Assembly (NCBI GenBank): GCA_025266875.1
Contig: JALLLT010000006.1
Location: 1,116,001-1,180,000 of the forward strand
Direction of reading: 5' to 3'
DNA length: 64,000 bases
Origin: Fennellomyces sp. T-0311
Taxonomy: Eukaryota > Mucoromycota > Mucoromycetes > Mucorales > Lichtheimiaceae
The notes under the pieces are model-generated. The model made no database searches. It worked only from the letters and a program-made list of their open reading frames with translations, and was not told where the DNA came from. This document shows positions 33,513 through 45,668 of this stretch, one piece after another. The position numbers and the translations under genes are program-made. Within the stretch, counting starts at the first letter, position 1, and the number at the start of each line of letters is the position of its first letter.

Positions 33513-34674
33513 CGCGGATTGTGGAAAGAAAAGTAAGTTTTTTTTTGGTTCCTTGGGGAACGAGCGTTCAAGTCTACTTGCCAAAAATAGACTCAACCTG
33601 GCCAATGCTTTTTTGTTCATTCCTTTACTTCAATGACTTGCATTTGCAAACGTTCGTGCGGATCCTATGTGATTGCAAAGGCTTGAATCGACGAGCGGCG
33701 CGCGTGGGGGCATTGGCCAGAGGTGACTCACTGTTACTGACGACATCTCTTTCTAGGTTCAATAGGTTCCAGCGAAAGCGTGGAAGGGTGCAAAGCGGCC
33801 AGTGGTACAACTGTCGGATATGTTCCAGGATAAACAAACATACTATATTCGGACAGCAGCCAGATTGAGCCGGAGAGCAATTAAGGCTCGCGTGGATTGC
33901 TTGCACGGATGGATAATACAAGGAATCTGACTGATACCGAGTAGATCACGTTGGTAGGCGGAAAAGAAGCCAAGCAAATACGGTATCTCTCGTCCACAGA
34001 AACCGCAGTAGGCTGCACTGCCACGTTGGCCAAGGCAACATTCGATAGGACGCCCAGGAGGAAACGTCGAGGCTAGCTCAGCAGCTCATAGGCTGGTTGG
34101 GCTGTTCACTTTGCTTCAGCAGCCGGCGATTTAGAGTGTGTGCGACTTGAAGTGGAGCTTGGAATAATGCAGTGGTACATGCGCCATGTAATTGTTCTTA
34201 TTAAAACTATCCCTGGCGTCGGCATTTCGAAGGGGCTGACTAAACACGAAAAAAAGGGGTTCAAAGAGTTTGGGCCAAGTCCCTTATAAGGAGCGGCCGA
34301 GGCTCACAGGGCACATGTAACGTTGTGATGTGTAATTCCAAGCTGTGCAAGCAGAAATAGGTTTTGCGCATGCTAGACGAAAACGTGGTTTGCAGTACGG
34401 GCCCGTGGCATGTTACACGAGCAGCCCAGACCCGTGCAATTATAATGCGGTGGGTAAACTGCGTGATACACCACCAAATTGAACCGATAGTTAGGCGGTC
34501 TCTCAACTCTCCCTCTGTGTGGAAACAATAACAGCTCCGCCCTCGCTTTGCCCTCTCTCTTTTCACAGACTCATTTACCCCAGGCGGAAAAGAAGCTTCT
34601 TTTTCTAAACCGCTCAGAAGGAAAAATATCCCGGCCTTTTTTTTTCTTCTCTCCAACAAAGGACTCGCCGCTCA
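33513..34674. other. Divergent promoter region, F-box gene / RasGEF gene
   Basis: About 1.16 kb with no supported gene. It contains the upstream regions of both genes, including a CT-rich tract at about 34500-34570 and a pyrimidine run just before the RasGEF start codon. No tRNA or repeat seen. Confidence 0.4.
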
Positions 34675-37600
34675 ATGTCCAAGGTGCCCATCTTGTGCAG
34701 AGTCCAAGCTCGGTACCCATTCAACTCCAATGACCCGTCGTCGTTAAGCTTCGAGCAGGGAGACTTCATTGAGGTGCTCACCAAATTAGACTCGGGATGG
34801 TGGGATGGCTGGTAACCACAGGAAGCGACCGACGCGTGTTGATATTCAACAGGGCTCTTTAGGTGCAACGGTATTCGTGGGTGGTTTCCCAGCAACTACG
34901 TGCAAACAGTCGAGGATTATGAAAACGAGGATACAAATACGATTCGTGGGACCCAAGACACGTTTCCTGAGGAGGTGAAGAACCTTAAATTTTCTTTGTT
35001 CTCGCTGGCTCACACATACATACACACATTACACACATACACTCCCACTCACACTCACTCACTCATGCATAACAGTTCTCCCATGCACGTTACACCTCCA
35101 CCTCAGACGAATCCGACATAGTCACGCCGCGCACCCGCAATGGCGTGCCCCTGCGGAAGAACAGCGAGTACCGTCTCAGCCTGCCCTACTCCAACGCCAT
35201 CGACATCGACACCAGTCGCCCTCCTCCCCGCACACGCCATCGACGCGACTCGGCAAACTCGCTCTCGAAAGAAAACAAGCGGCCGCTGCCCGCCAATTGG
35301 ACGCTGCAGCTGACAGAAGACGGCTCGGACTGCTACTACTACAACACGCTGACGGGCGACATGCGATCCACGCATCCAGATGACGCTTCGGAATCCGAGT
35401 ACGACGATGGCCTGTCGTACGTCAATGGGTCGATCGACGAGGACGAGTACGACTTTAAATCGGTGGACAGCCGACCCTGGGACGAGCAGACGGGGCTTGA
35501 CAGGTTAGACGAACTGCCAATTGCAGAAAAGGTATGTATGAAGGCAAGCGTTGCCCCTTTTTTTCCTTGGTCCACCGCGCAGATCGATATTGTTAAATTA
35601 ATTTACGCGCCCTTTTCCCTTTGTTACACAGCTTCCGTATCCTTGGGTGAAGCGAGTTAATTCGGACGGCCGCACCTACTATTTAAACACAGTGACAGAG
35701 CAGACCGCGTTGGATCCGCCCCAAGTCGATGGAAAACTCGTAAGTGCGGTGCGCCCGTTGCACGTGCCCGGCTCTCCTAACTGGGCAAATGTAGAGAGAC
35801 GCATTACCCACGCCACAATCCATGGACAGCTGGCGACCACCGCTGCCCGACGACCCGCCATCGCAAGCGCCTCCGCCAAAGCCATTACCGCGCTCGCCTT
35901 CGCGGCAGACGTCCGTCAGACGCACATCCATCGTCGATAGCAGCGAACCTCTCACATGGAACAAACTGTCCGCCCACATTGCACTTTCCATTCACAACCT
36001 CAACACCGCCGCCAAGAACGCACAGAAACAAATGTTCATGTCCTACGCGGCGGCAATCGTCAATGCCATTCGAATGATGCTGATCACTTCCGGCACCATC
36101 GACAAGGAGTCCGTCCATATCAAGACGAATTCCGTCCTGCGCTCGCATCACCGCGCCATGATGGCGTCCATGTCCAAACTGGTACTTTCATCGCAACTCA
36201 GCGCAGACAGCGGCGGCGAAAACATCAGCAAAATGCTGGCCGATTCCAACGAACTGTTGTTGGCCGTGCGTAACTTTGTCAGCGCGTGCCAAGACATTCC
36301 CGTCAGCGTCAATCACAGGGATCCAACCTTATCGAACGATGAAAAATCGGAATCGACGCAGCAAACACGAGCAAAATTCGCATTGCAGAGTGATTTGGCG
36401 GAGAATATGGAAGCCTATGGGACCAGTATGCAAGAGTCGGTGGATGCCATGCTGGTCAGCATTCGTCGCGACAGTGGTGAAGACAGCTCCCGATTCTCTT
36501 TGGCTGCGCTGATGTTTACCCAGTTCCGCAACCTTGCCAACCAGACCGCGCAGTTTATTGGCATCGTCGAGGATATCGATTACAACGACGTCGATGCTTC
36601 GCCCTTAATACTGGAACTCAAGGCCGATCGACAGAAACTTTCAGACGGGCTCGGGCTGCTGTTTTGCCTGATGCAATCCATGACGGATGAGACCATTCAG
36701 CTGAAGGAGATCATCGCGGATATGGAGAATGCGGCCATTGGTGTCAGTCAGCCCATTCGCAATATCTGCGTATTGGTTGCAAAGCTGGTCAACGAACGAC
36801 GATTGAGTCTGCCCGCCGAGAAACGAGATCAGACCCCGTTGGCGCCAACGCAAGCACTGATGGAAACAACCATTGCAGAGGAGGACGAGGACACGGACAG
36901 CGTGCAGCAGATCGAAAAGTTTAGCGTGGATGACAATGCAACGTACGAAGGAACTTTGCCAACCGAAATGTCGGAACCAGAACACAAGCAGCAACCCAAT
37001 CCATTACCTCCTACGTCACCATCCCTGGCTCCTTCATCGCCTACTTCGCAAGTATCGGGCGATACCCGCTCGTCCATTGCCAGCGGGGACCCAACATCGC
37101 CTACCAAGGTGACCTCGCGCAAGTTGAAAAAGTTCTTTGGAGACGACGCACCTGCCGCCGCTGCCGCAGCTGCCAAGCCGGCGGTCAACGAACGACCATG
37201 GTACCTGGAGTACGACTACGACCCAAGCGAGATAGTGTTCAACATGGAAGGATACGTCAAGGGTGGCTCGTTGCCTGGCCTGGTGGAACGATTAACGTTG
37301 CACGACTACCTCGACATGAACTTTATCAACACGTTCTTGTTAACGTACCGATCCTTCTGCACATCCATGGAACTACTGAATCTGCTGGAAGCACGCTACA
37401 ACTTGAAGCCCCCGGAGGGCATGACGGATGAAGAGCATGAGACATGGACACAAAAGAAACTCAAATTGGTACGCTTGCGCGTGTTCAACGTCCTCAAGAA
37501 CTGGCTGGAACTGTACTATAACGAGGACGATCACATTATCCTGGACCGACTGCAAGAGTTCACAAACACGAGCATTCGATCCACGCTGAGTTTTTCGGCA

Positions 37601-38644
37601 GATCAACTGGAGCGGTTGATTCGCATGCGCAAGGAGGATGAGAGTCAGGGATTAAAGAAGATGGTACTCACGCTGCCTGATCCTCCCGAACCCATCTTAC
37701 CCCGCAACCGTAAAAAGTTTAAGCTCATGGATATCGATACGCTCGAAATGGCACGGCAGCTGACCATCATGGACTTTAAGCTCTACAGCTCCATTCGCCC
37801 CGTCGAGTGTTTGGACAAGGCATGGTCCAGAGACTCGAACGATGAAGCCGGCAGTGTGGCCGTCAACATCCGCGCGTCGATCGAATACTGTAACGAGGTG
37901 ACGTCGTGGGTATCGGATGCCATTCTGAGTCAGAGCGACATCAAGAAACGCAGCAACGTGATCAAGTACTGGGTGCAGGTGGCCGAGGTAAGGCGCTTGG
38001 AAACGTGACAACGCACAAAGACTAACTTTCTGCGCTTAGAAATGCCGGTTACTAAACAACTTTAATACGTGCATGGCAGTCTTGTCAGCATTCGACAACA
38101 GTTCCGTTGGCCGGCTAAAACGGACGTGGGAAATGGTGGGCGCACGGACCAATCAAACATTATCTCAAATCCGGAAGCTCATGGGCGCCAACCGCAACTT
38201 TACCGAGTACCGAGCCATCATTCATTCCGTGAATCCACCCTGTATCCCCTTCTTGGGCATCTACCTCCAGGACCTTACGTTTATAGAAGACGGCAACCCA
38301 AACTTCCTCAAAAAGTCCAAAGAACTTATTAATTTTGCCAAACGCGCCAAGACCGCCGAAGTCATTCGCGAGATCCAGCAATACCAATCTTCCTTGTACC
38401 GCTTAAAACCCGTCGAGGAACTCCAGACCTTCATCCAAGCCAATCTGCAGAGCACGCGGGACGAGGAGCAGCTGTATAATGAAAGTTTGAAATTGGAACC
38501 TAGGTAAGAGCGTGACAGCCGTGTGTGTGTGTGTGTCCAGCCGAGTATACTCACCGTGTCCGTGTGTGTGTGTGTGTGTGTGTGTGTAGAGAGCGCGAGG
38601 ATGAGAAAATTACCCGACTTTTGCAAGAATCTGGATTCTTGTAG
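34675..38644 (+). CDS. Cdc25-type Ras guanine-nucleotide exchange factor with SH3 and two WW domains
   Basis: Activates Ras-family GTPases at the membrane; 1174 aa. Exons: 34675-34811, 34863-34974, 35076-35531, 35632-35739, 35795-37987, 38040-38503, 38590-38644 (introns 51-101 nt; phases agree). Domains: SH3 at residues ~5-65 (ALYDF-type block RVQARYPF, WWDGW, GWFPSNYV); WW1 about 153-185 (LPANWTLQLTEDG...YYYNTLTG); WW2 about 236-268 (LPYPWVKRVNSDGRTYYLNT); a long helical middle; the REM/RasGEF_N module from ~747 (GGSLPGLVERLT...FLLTYRSFC); and the catalytic CDC25 domain from ~919 (DIDTLEMARQLTIMDFKLY, ISxNF-like strings, PCIPFLGIYLQDLTFIEDGNP). SH3 + RasGEF is the usual fungal Cdc25/Ste6 design; a WW pair between them occurs in some filamentous fungi. 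The last intron carries GT repeats and an intron at 34975-35075 carries CA repeats. Confidence 0.93.
38504..38589 (+). repeat. (GT)n microsatellites inside the last RasGEF intron
   Basis: Two GT-dinucleotide runs (about 38521-38534 and 38563-38587) fill much of this 86-nt intron, the second ending directly in the acceptor AG. Confidence 0.8.
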
Positions 38645-38761
38645 AGTAACTATATTGCATCAGTGATACCGTATTTACCCACCCCACCCCCAGCAATCCT
38701 TGTACTTTATCCCCACCCAACCTTCCACTGCTTAATTTACTATCTATTTTATAAATATATA

Positions 38762-39758
38762 TCATTGCGCAGTTTGCTGTTCTTCGTCTACATCGCTCAT
38801 GCCACTATCCTTTTCGTTATTCTCTTTTACGTCTCCGTTGCTTGCATGCAGCTGTGGGTCCTCGTCTTTGTCGTCCCGATTTGACCCCGCAGCAGCATCC
38901 TGTGCACCCTCGCGACCGTTCCTGGCACTTCCTGCCGAGGCCATGTCCTCCTGTTGCTCCTCTGTCGGTAATATCCGACTGGACTCGCTCTTCTCATAAG
39001 GTGTTTGTTCGATAGATCGTGCAGAAAAGGGTATCTGGCTATAGTATACTGCCGACTTGATCAATGCCGTTGTAACTCCTTTCTGTTGCAACGCAGAAAT
39101 GCGAACGATTCGTGCTATCCGGTCACATAGCAATTGGCAATCATCTTCGTCCTACATCTCCAACAATAAATGCCTCATAACCTTCCGTCTTGGTGCCACT
39201 TACCGTGAGATTCGCCCGGAAAACATAGATATCAGGGACATACAAGTCAACCAGATTTTGTACTTCATGTTCGTCCATCATCCATGCCATTGGCGCGTCC
39301 ACTATGTTCGCTTTGAGCTGCTGAGTTTGTCTTCTTGGTCTATAACGAACCTTTGGTGATAACGACGGCACATCGATCAACAAGGTATCGAGAGTCGGTC
39401 CGGCTGAGCGCTTCTCGAAGATTGCTAAGGCTCTGTCGATTGAGCAAGTCGACAATAATGAGAACGTAATCGCAAGACTTGATATATCTAATATATTCCA
39501 TAGAGAGACCCTCTATCGTATTTCTGTTTGCATGTGTTAGCAATCATAAGTAAATGTATAAAAAAAACACAGTTGTACATGGAAATGTATGTGTTGCGAC
39601 ATTTGATCAGTTGTTCGGCCAAGGTGCGCTTGCCACTGTTTACTGGTCCAATTAGCTAATCTCATTGAATTTAGCATAAAGCAAAAAATGGGGATGCGGT
39701 GAATGTTGTTTACCAAGATCTCGAGTGGCCGTTGTGTGTATTGAGGTCGAAGGATCAT
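38762..39758 (-). CDS. CENP-M-like kinetochore protein (small-GTPase-like fold)
   Basis: Five-exon gene, 260 aa. Exons (complement): 39758-39714, 39655-39579, 39523-39351, 39301-39204, 39151-38762; introns 49-58 nt; phases agree. CENP-M is a pseudo-GTPase of the CENP-HIKM complex in the inner kinetochore. Matching features: an N-terminal strand and loop (LIGPVNSGKRT, residues 16-26), then DYVLIIVDLLNRQSLSNLRE (compare the animal DLIVFVVNLHSKYSLQNTEE), then DSRYLVDRCAVVITK, then a strand-helix stretch (YVPDIYVFRANL ... LCDRIARIVRISALQQKG) matching the family's end. Unlike animal CENP-M, whose loop is degenerate, this one nearly has a Walker A (GxxxxGK followed by R-T). The last ~85 residues are an acidic, Ser/Glu-rich extension. 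The third intron uses the rare donor GTTCGT. A divergent Rab/Arf-like GTPase is the alternative. Confidence 0.62.
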
Positions 39759-42201
39759 TTTTGCAGCAAAAGTAGAGTTACACGTTGCAATTAATGCTTC
39801 GCGTCCAATAACGCGAGCCGATTGACGCGTCGCAGCTCAGCTTCCTCGCAACTTTATGACTCCCCATCCTTTCTTATCGTCACAAGTACCTACATCGTTG
39901 GTGGCTCTAACGAATGATATAGTTACGCGTCATAAAAGCACCAATATGGAGAATATGTAGAGTTTTGCGTGTAAGCAAATTTGCTAGCAGTTTTTCCAGT
40001 ATATGCTCGACCGTTGTACACTACACAGGGCTAGGCCGTAATTCTCCCATTAATAAGGTACAGTGCTGTATCATATGCGAACGCGTTTAGCAACATGAAT
40101 ACATACCAACAGAACTGATTTCACGGGGAAGTTCACATTGCTGTAAATGCGCAAGACTTTTGCTACCACTGCGGTGTATATGTACTTGAAAAAAGACAGG
40201 GCGGCATAGAAGAAGGTAGTTGAAAAATCAATCTTCAGTGTCTGAGAAATACTGGAGTTCGGTTTGCTCGGTTGTTCGTCGCTACCCTTCGGATGAACTA
40301 GCCGGTCAGTCTCGTGTAGTGCTCGTAATAGAACTGTATGTGCAGACGTCCGGCCACTTGCTGCGACCAAGCCAACACTAGAGCGTGGAAGGAAATTCAT
40401 AATAGTGATGGTGCCGAAAATTGTGAGTAACTTGTGTATCTGTGCCGCAACCAGCGTCCAGAAATTGTAGTGGTCCCTTTGCGGCTTAACTAACCTGCAT
40501 GAGTAGTTAGGAGGCTTGTATGTTGGTGGAAGCCAGTGCATGCGCAACTATATCGTTCGGCAGTGAATCACCATCTGTTACAGAAGGAGCCAGGTATTGC
40601 AATGCATTATCTATTCGCTGGTACGATAACTACCGAACTTGCTTGTGACACTAGTGATGGCTTACTACAACAATCGTCACAGGCTCATAAACTGACATAT
40701 GCACTGGCTCCCACCTTCGTACAGAACCCCAGATTGTCTTTGTGGTGCAGTTAGGGTGCAACGAAAGCGTTACATCAACTGTCCACTTGCGGAGACTCAT
40801 ATGCATGAGCTTCACACAGCTTTCGGCAACGTCCTTGACTTACCGATGGCAATAGACTCTATTGACCACATTTTGAAGTGTCACCTGTGCTTTGATGTTG
40901 GCACGAATCGTGCGAAGTGGTAGGGTGTCTGGACAGCCGCGTTAAACCTGCTCAGCAAGATCGACAGGCTAGTCCATCCAAACAGTGACAACCGCCAAAC
41001 CTAGGAGACTCATCTAATACAAAGGAGAGGTACTCTAGAAGAACTATGAAATAACCACCAACTTTCTATAAAGCACCGTCTTGCCCTTTTTCACCTTCAT
41101 CGTTTTTTTCAGGTATGGTGCATATGCAGTATTTGTATGGTCCTGAACTTCTGTATCGCAAGGAAGAGATTATATACATGGGAGGTGCAGATCTAATAAC
41201 TTCCAAATAAAATTTGTAACGTATTATATCTGAGATCCAGTGCTTGAGTGCTACTAATATGCACGGTGTGGTATCATAAGCATACTTTTATGCACCGCAA
41301 TTCACTTCGTTATTTTCTTTGTGAGCTTTATACCTTCTAATTCAATCTATCTTTATAAAAAAGCTATACGTGTCTGGAATTCGGATATCAGGTGCTATGA
41401 TGTTTAGGCTCAGGCAACAATCCAACATGTAGCAGTTTGCGTAACGAAGGAAATATATATAAATAAAGGATAGAAAGCCATTCAAAAGGTACGCGACAAG
41501 ACAAATACGTATACTTAAGAGTAACGAGGAATGATACGTAACGAGAAGGGTATAGGATAAAGAAAAGTGCATACAAGGCGGATAAATCGAGGAAATATGC
41601 GTTGTACCATTATTACGCTGGGTTTGCCAATTAGATGAAGAGTTAAAGATATAATAGCTCCTCCCATTGCCTCGAACGCATTGCATTTCTGTTCGTAGAC
41701 AAATCCACTGTATACAAGGTTTGTATCGGGTAGCCATGTATCACATGCCTGCCATGTTCAGCTTACGAATAATCGTAGTTACACAGAAAGCTTCCGACAG
41801 GCTTATCAACATAAATCATAACTTCACGTAGATGCTAACGATATAAACAGCGAACCAGATAGAGGATATTTGTCTTACAAAGCAACGTAATATATCTTCT
41901 ACGTAAACTTATCGGTATGTACGTAACTAGGAGGCGTGATTCGTATGCAACAGAACGAGACGACATATGCATGAAAGAAGATATGCATCATGCGAACCGC
42001 CGATGAGTCTTAAGAAAGGAAAAATTAAATTGCACTACTTGACATCAGCATATATGCACTCATATCCGGGAATAACGAGAGCATTGCATAGTGGTGGACA
42101 CACATAATAGTAGCCATACGGTCCCGGCCAAACCTGTTTTAATATTCCGATTTGATTTCTGCACCTTTTGCCTGCTTCCACAAACAAGAATATAGATTGC
42201 G
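39759..42201. other. 2.4-kb gene-poor region with a diverged inverted repeat
   Basis: AT-rich, between CENP-M-like and the CTLH gene. Apart from the inverted pair at 40255-41000 (listed separately) I see no gene. A 131-codon minus-strand frame at 41342-41737 is hydrophobic and low-complexity, without a start context or family match. A palindromic-looking segment near 39800-39830 (TCGCGTCCAATAACGCGA) is the only other local structure. Confidence 0.4.
40255..41000. repeat. Two diverged copies of an unknown ~300-bp sequence in inverted orientation
   Basis: Minus strand from 40541 down to about 40255 and plus strand from 40699 to about 41000 are homologous head-to-head copies with a 157-bp spacer. 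Both start with ATGCACTGGCT(T/C)CCACC, and both later read G.TGTTGGC and then GAC.GGCTAGT.CATCC near their ends. Translated, the minus copy reads MHWLPPTYKPPNYSC... and DRLVHPKG, the plus copy MHWLPPSYRTPDCLC... and DRLVHP; the plus copy is broken by stops. By eye they agree at roughly two thirds of positions. This suggests a decayed protein-coding repeat (transposon or duplicated gene fragment) of unknown family. Confidence 0.65.
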
Positions 42202-43211
42202 ATGGATCCCAAAGCTGAAGCCATATGCCGCTCACTTGTGACAGAGTATTTGATTCACAATTGCTACAAAAACACTGCCAAAGCTTTCCTTGGCGAAGTT
42301 AAAAAGCTCGATGCGTGCAATGACATTTCTTCAACACCCGTCAATGGCACCGAAAAGCGACGACGGAGTAACACAAGTAAATGATGCTGGCCAGCTTCAA
42401 CCCTGCATCGGTAACGCTAATTATTTTTTTTTAAAAAAAAGCCGATGCCATGGATATTGATGACCATGAGGACGACGCGATTGGTAAAGCATGGTGCGAT
42501 AGTACGAAAAACGTAATGCCTAAAGAACCCTTGTAGGTAATGATGGCGGATACAAGTGGGCGTTGCTTGACGCACGAAAAGGTTGGTCCGACAAGCGTGT
42601 GTGTGTTCGGTAAGAGCTGGTTGTCAATAGCTTCAAATGGTAGACTTGTACGATGCTATATTGAACGGCGATATACCGCGTGCGTTCGACGTGATCAACC
42701 AGCATTTCCCCGCACTGGCGATGCACGAGAACGGGATGGAGACGGAATGCAACGGCGACGTGCCGCATTTACAGTACATTCTATTTAAGCTGCGATGCCA
42801 ACAGTTTATCGAGATAGTGCGGTCCTCCAATGAAGTAGAGGCCATTCGTTTTGCACAGACACATCTAAGACCGCAGCACAAAGAGTTCCAGGAGCTGACA
42901 AACGAGGTTGCCTCGCTAATAGCCTATCGCGACCCGCTCAACTCAAACTCCAGTCACCTTCTAAGTCAAGAGCGGCGGCTTCAGCTGGCGGATGAGGTGA
43001 ACAATATAGTACTATGTAAGAAGCATCCGCCATGTTCGTGCCACAACATGAAAAAAGTAATGCCATCCATGTTGCAGCGTTATCGAACCTTAGGCATGAA
43101 ACATCTCTGGAGCGGATCTATAAGCAAGGCGAACTGGTCGAAGGCGAGCTGGCAAAGTATGAAAATGACGCATCGGGCGACAAAGTTGACCGAGAGCGGA
43201 TGGCAATGTAG
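42202..43211 (+). CDS. LisH-CTLH-CRA protein (RanBPM/GID-complex-like, no SPRY)
   Basis: Likely scaffold subunit of a GID/CTLH-type E3 ligase; 254 aa in my model. Exons: 42202-42376, 42442-42512, 42631-43015, 43078-43211. LisH at residues ~10-35 (SLVTEYLIHNCYKNTAKAFL); acidic linker (TDAMDIDDHEDDAI); CTLH from ~83 (LQMVDLYDAILNGDIPRAFDVINQHFPAL); CRA through LRCQQFIEIVRS, LIAYRDP and ETSLERIYKQGELV. The order matches the C-terminal half of RanBP9/10 without the SPRY domain. The second intron (118 nt) is my weakest junction: two shorter introns around 42541-42590 look attractive but break the frame. The real stop is TAG at 43209; an unspliced frame runs on to 43251. RanBPM-like rather than Gid8 because of the CRA wording, but this is not certain. 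Confidence 0.75.
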
Positions 43212-43550
43212 AGGGAAACGACACCGTCATCGCATCGTATATACATTTTGATAGAGAGAAACTGTTTTGCAATTCCCCACCCATGTATCACCAAGCTGCC
43301 TTCCGCGCTCATCATTGCCATTCCCCAACCATGTATATAGATGCACGCTTTGATTATTCTGGCGTAAACTTCCCTCAACCTCCCATCCCTGTGGTAACGC
43401 TCCCCTGTTTCAACCATAAAAAATGAATCCAACTGTATTCCATTCGGTTCAGTCGCGTATCATTGGCTATTTGTTTTGCGAAACCGGTTGCATCGAAAAG
43501 CATATGGCTTTATTGTAGCTTCGAAATGACGTTGTAACAAGCGAAACCGT

Positions 43551-44029
43551 TTATTTGACCTCGTTGACAGTAAGGGCTAATACATTACGCCGTTAGTACG
43601 ATATCGTTCCGTACGCTTATCATCAACATACCAGGGGGAAGCGACTGTCTCAGCTTGTTGGCCTTCTGCTTGTCGTTGACGACAAGAGTGTACAAGTAAC
43701 GCGAGCATCTAACCTTGAACTTGACGGAATCAGCATTCTTCTTGATGCGAGCGGCTGCAGTGAAAAGCAAAATTGTAAGATACTAATCATGTCTTCCATT
43801 GAATGCATTCTTACATTGGGCGTCCTTTCTGCGGGCAATTTCAAGGAACTGCTTGATATCCTTAATCTGCTTAGGCTACATAAAATGAAAATGACTCCAT
43901 GAGTTGAATGACTCCAATATTTTTTCCCTCCTCTCCTCGAATCCCTCCATCATTTCCATCCATCCATCCATTTCATCCATCCTTTCGTTCTTGCTCGTTC
44001 CGCCATCCACCGTACACCCCACGTACCAT
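43551..44029 (-). CDS. RPL38: 60S ribosomal protein eL38
   Basis: Ribosomal protein of exactly 70 aa, the family's standard length. Exons (complement): 44029-44027, 43875-43815, 43754-43632, 43576-43551. The first exon is just the ATG: the 151-nt intron begins immediately after it, and [20 protein letters not shown] starts the next exon, as expected for eL38. The third exon gives [20 protein letters not shown]; the last gives LTVNEVK. The final intron has a perfect TACTAAC branch site. eL38 lies on the surface of the large subunit. An intron at or near the start codon is common in highly expressed fungal ribosomal protein genes and often boosts expression. Confidence 0.95.
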
Positions 44030-45668
44030 TTCGATGGAAAAAGAGGGAGTCTTTAGGGGTAGCCACGAGCACCCAATGATGAACCAGCGCGCCTAATTTA
44101 CACCCCGCACCCATTTTTGGATCTGTTGCTTGACAGATGGGGTACGGCACTGTTGTCATGGTAGCATATTATAGCAAACTACAATATGTCAGCTCAATTA
44201 TATACCAATTGCTGCATTGCCTAATAACTGACACAAACTGTCACAGATGAGATGTCCTTTACTGCATCAAATGTAGAGCTATTATGGATATTAGTAGTCT
44301 GCTGGTTGACAAAACTACGTTAGCCTGCAAAAAATCAATAAATAAATGTGCTGTCCTCTCCTGAAGGGTACTTACTCAAACTATACTATTTTTGATACAC
44401 CTGCGTTTCCAAATTCATACAATACCAATGCTAACCAAGCCGCTCTATGTACAAATCCTTCGTGACCGCGGAAATACTTATATGAAGGAGACTACAAGCG
44501 AACCGACAATGGCCAGCGCATAGTATCTGGATCGCGAAAAAGAAAAGGAGAGCAATGTCACAGGAATGGAAAACAAAGAGAGCTATGATCAAGCGATATG
44601 TCAAGTTCGATGCCCTCGCTCAGTATATATACGAAGATTTCGGCATTCGATATACTTGGTGTAATCAACTCTATGTAGACCGGGATCATGACAGTAAAAA
44701 TTTCAAGGTAAATTACAGGAATTATGTTATTAGTATATTTACTGTACAATGGCGTTAGTACCAGACCTTGAACTCAATGGTAAGGACAGGTATGGCGAAT
44801 GTCAATGTACTTCCCGGATTGTGAATGAAACAGATGTTAACGGACACCTCTCGAGAGCTATGTTCCAAAAAGCATACCCTTCGTCGGTAAAAGCACACAT
44901 ATATTACGACACAAGATCACATTCAACTTCTATTCAAGTATTTTAAAACATCTCCATGGTTTCTTGGGAACCAAATGGCGCTTGAGCATACCCTTACGGT
45001 TTGCTTTACATATCCTTTCAAAATTATCTTCACAAGTTTATTCTGTATTCGTTACATCTGCCATATGGAAGTCTAAATCCAATTACAAGTTAATCGGTGT
45101 CTTTGTCACTAGAAAGAGTACTACTTTCTAGCCTTCATTAGAAATCGAACAAATATGTGTTAACTGATATAGTCTGATCCTTTCCGCAAAATAACTCATT
45201 ATTGTGTTACGTCTATTCCACCGTCGATCACCAGTGGCTCACTTATTTCATTCTTGACCAGTTCGCGTCCATGATGATCATGATCCGAGTTTAGAAAGGG
45301 GCACCGCGTATCACATTTGACTAAAGTATGACCACACCTCGGGTGTCCAAAAGCTTTTAGTTTATTTAAGTATTCCATATAAACGTAATACGTAAATTCG
45401 GCTTCAATACACTATATTCTCGCAATAAAAACGCCTAGACAGGATGATCTACATTCTGTGGAAATCAGATTCAGTGCAGGTGTTTATACAAATGATCGTT
45501 CATGCAGGGTCCAATTGAAAGGAGAAAAAAAGCATTTGGGTTAGACCCTTTTTCAGCATACGATAGTTAGTAATAATTATGAAACAGTAAACAACAAATT
45601 TATGAGTACTAATTCTTTTTTATAAACTAAAAAAGCATGTACTTATTTATAAAGTGAAGCGGCAATCC
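44030..45668. other. 1.6-kb intergenic region with a doubtful small spliced ORF
   Basis: RPL38 promoter on the left, MFS gene 3' flank on the right. An open frame at 44555-44758 (MSQEWKTKRAMIKRYVKFDAL...) has a TATATATA-like box inside it and a plausible donor at 44708 with acceptor at 44757, giving a hypothetical product of about 70 residues; no family is recognised. The rest is AT-rich and empty. Confidence 0.35.

Noticed and set aside
41342..41737. 131-codon minus-strand frame with hydrophobic runs
   Set aside because: No family match, AT-driven composition, no start context.
42541..42592. An extra small exon in the CTLH gene (reading VMMADTSGRCLTHEK)
   Set aside because: Gives a nice junction to LQMVDLYDAIL but is out of frame with the preceding exon unless the acidic linker frame is abandoned; the single 118-nt intron keeps every frame.
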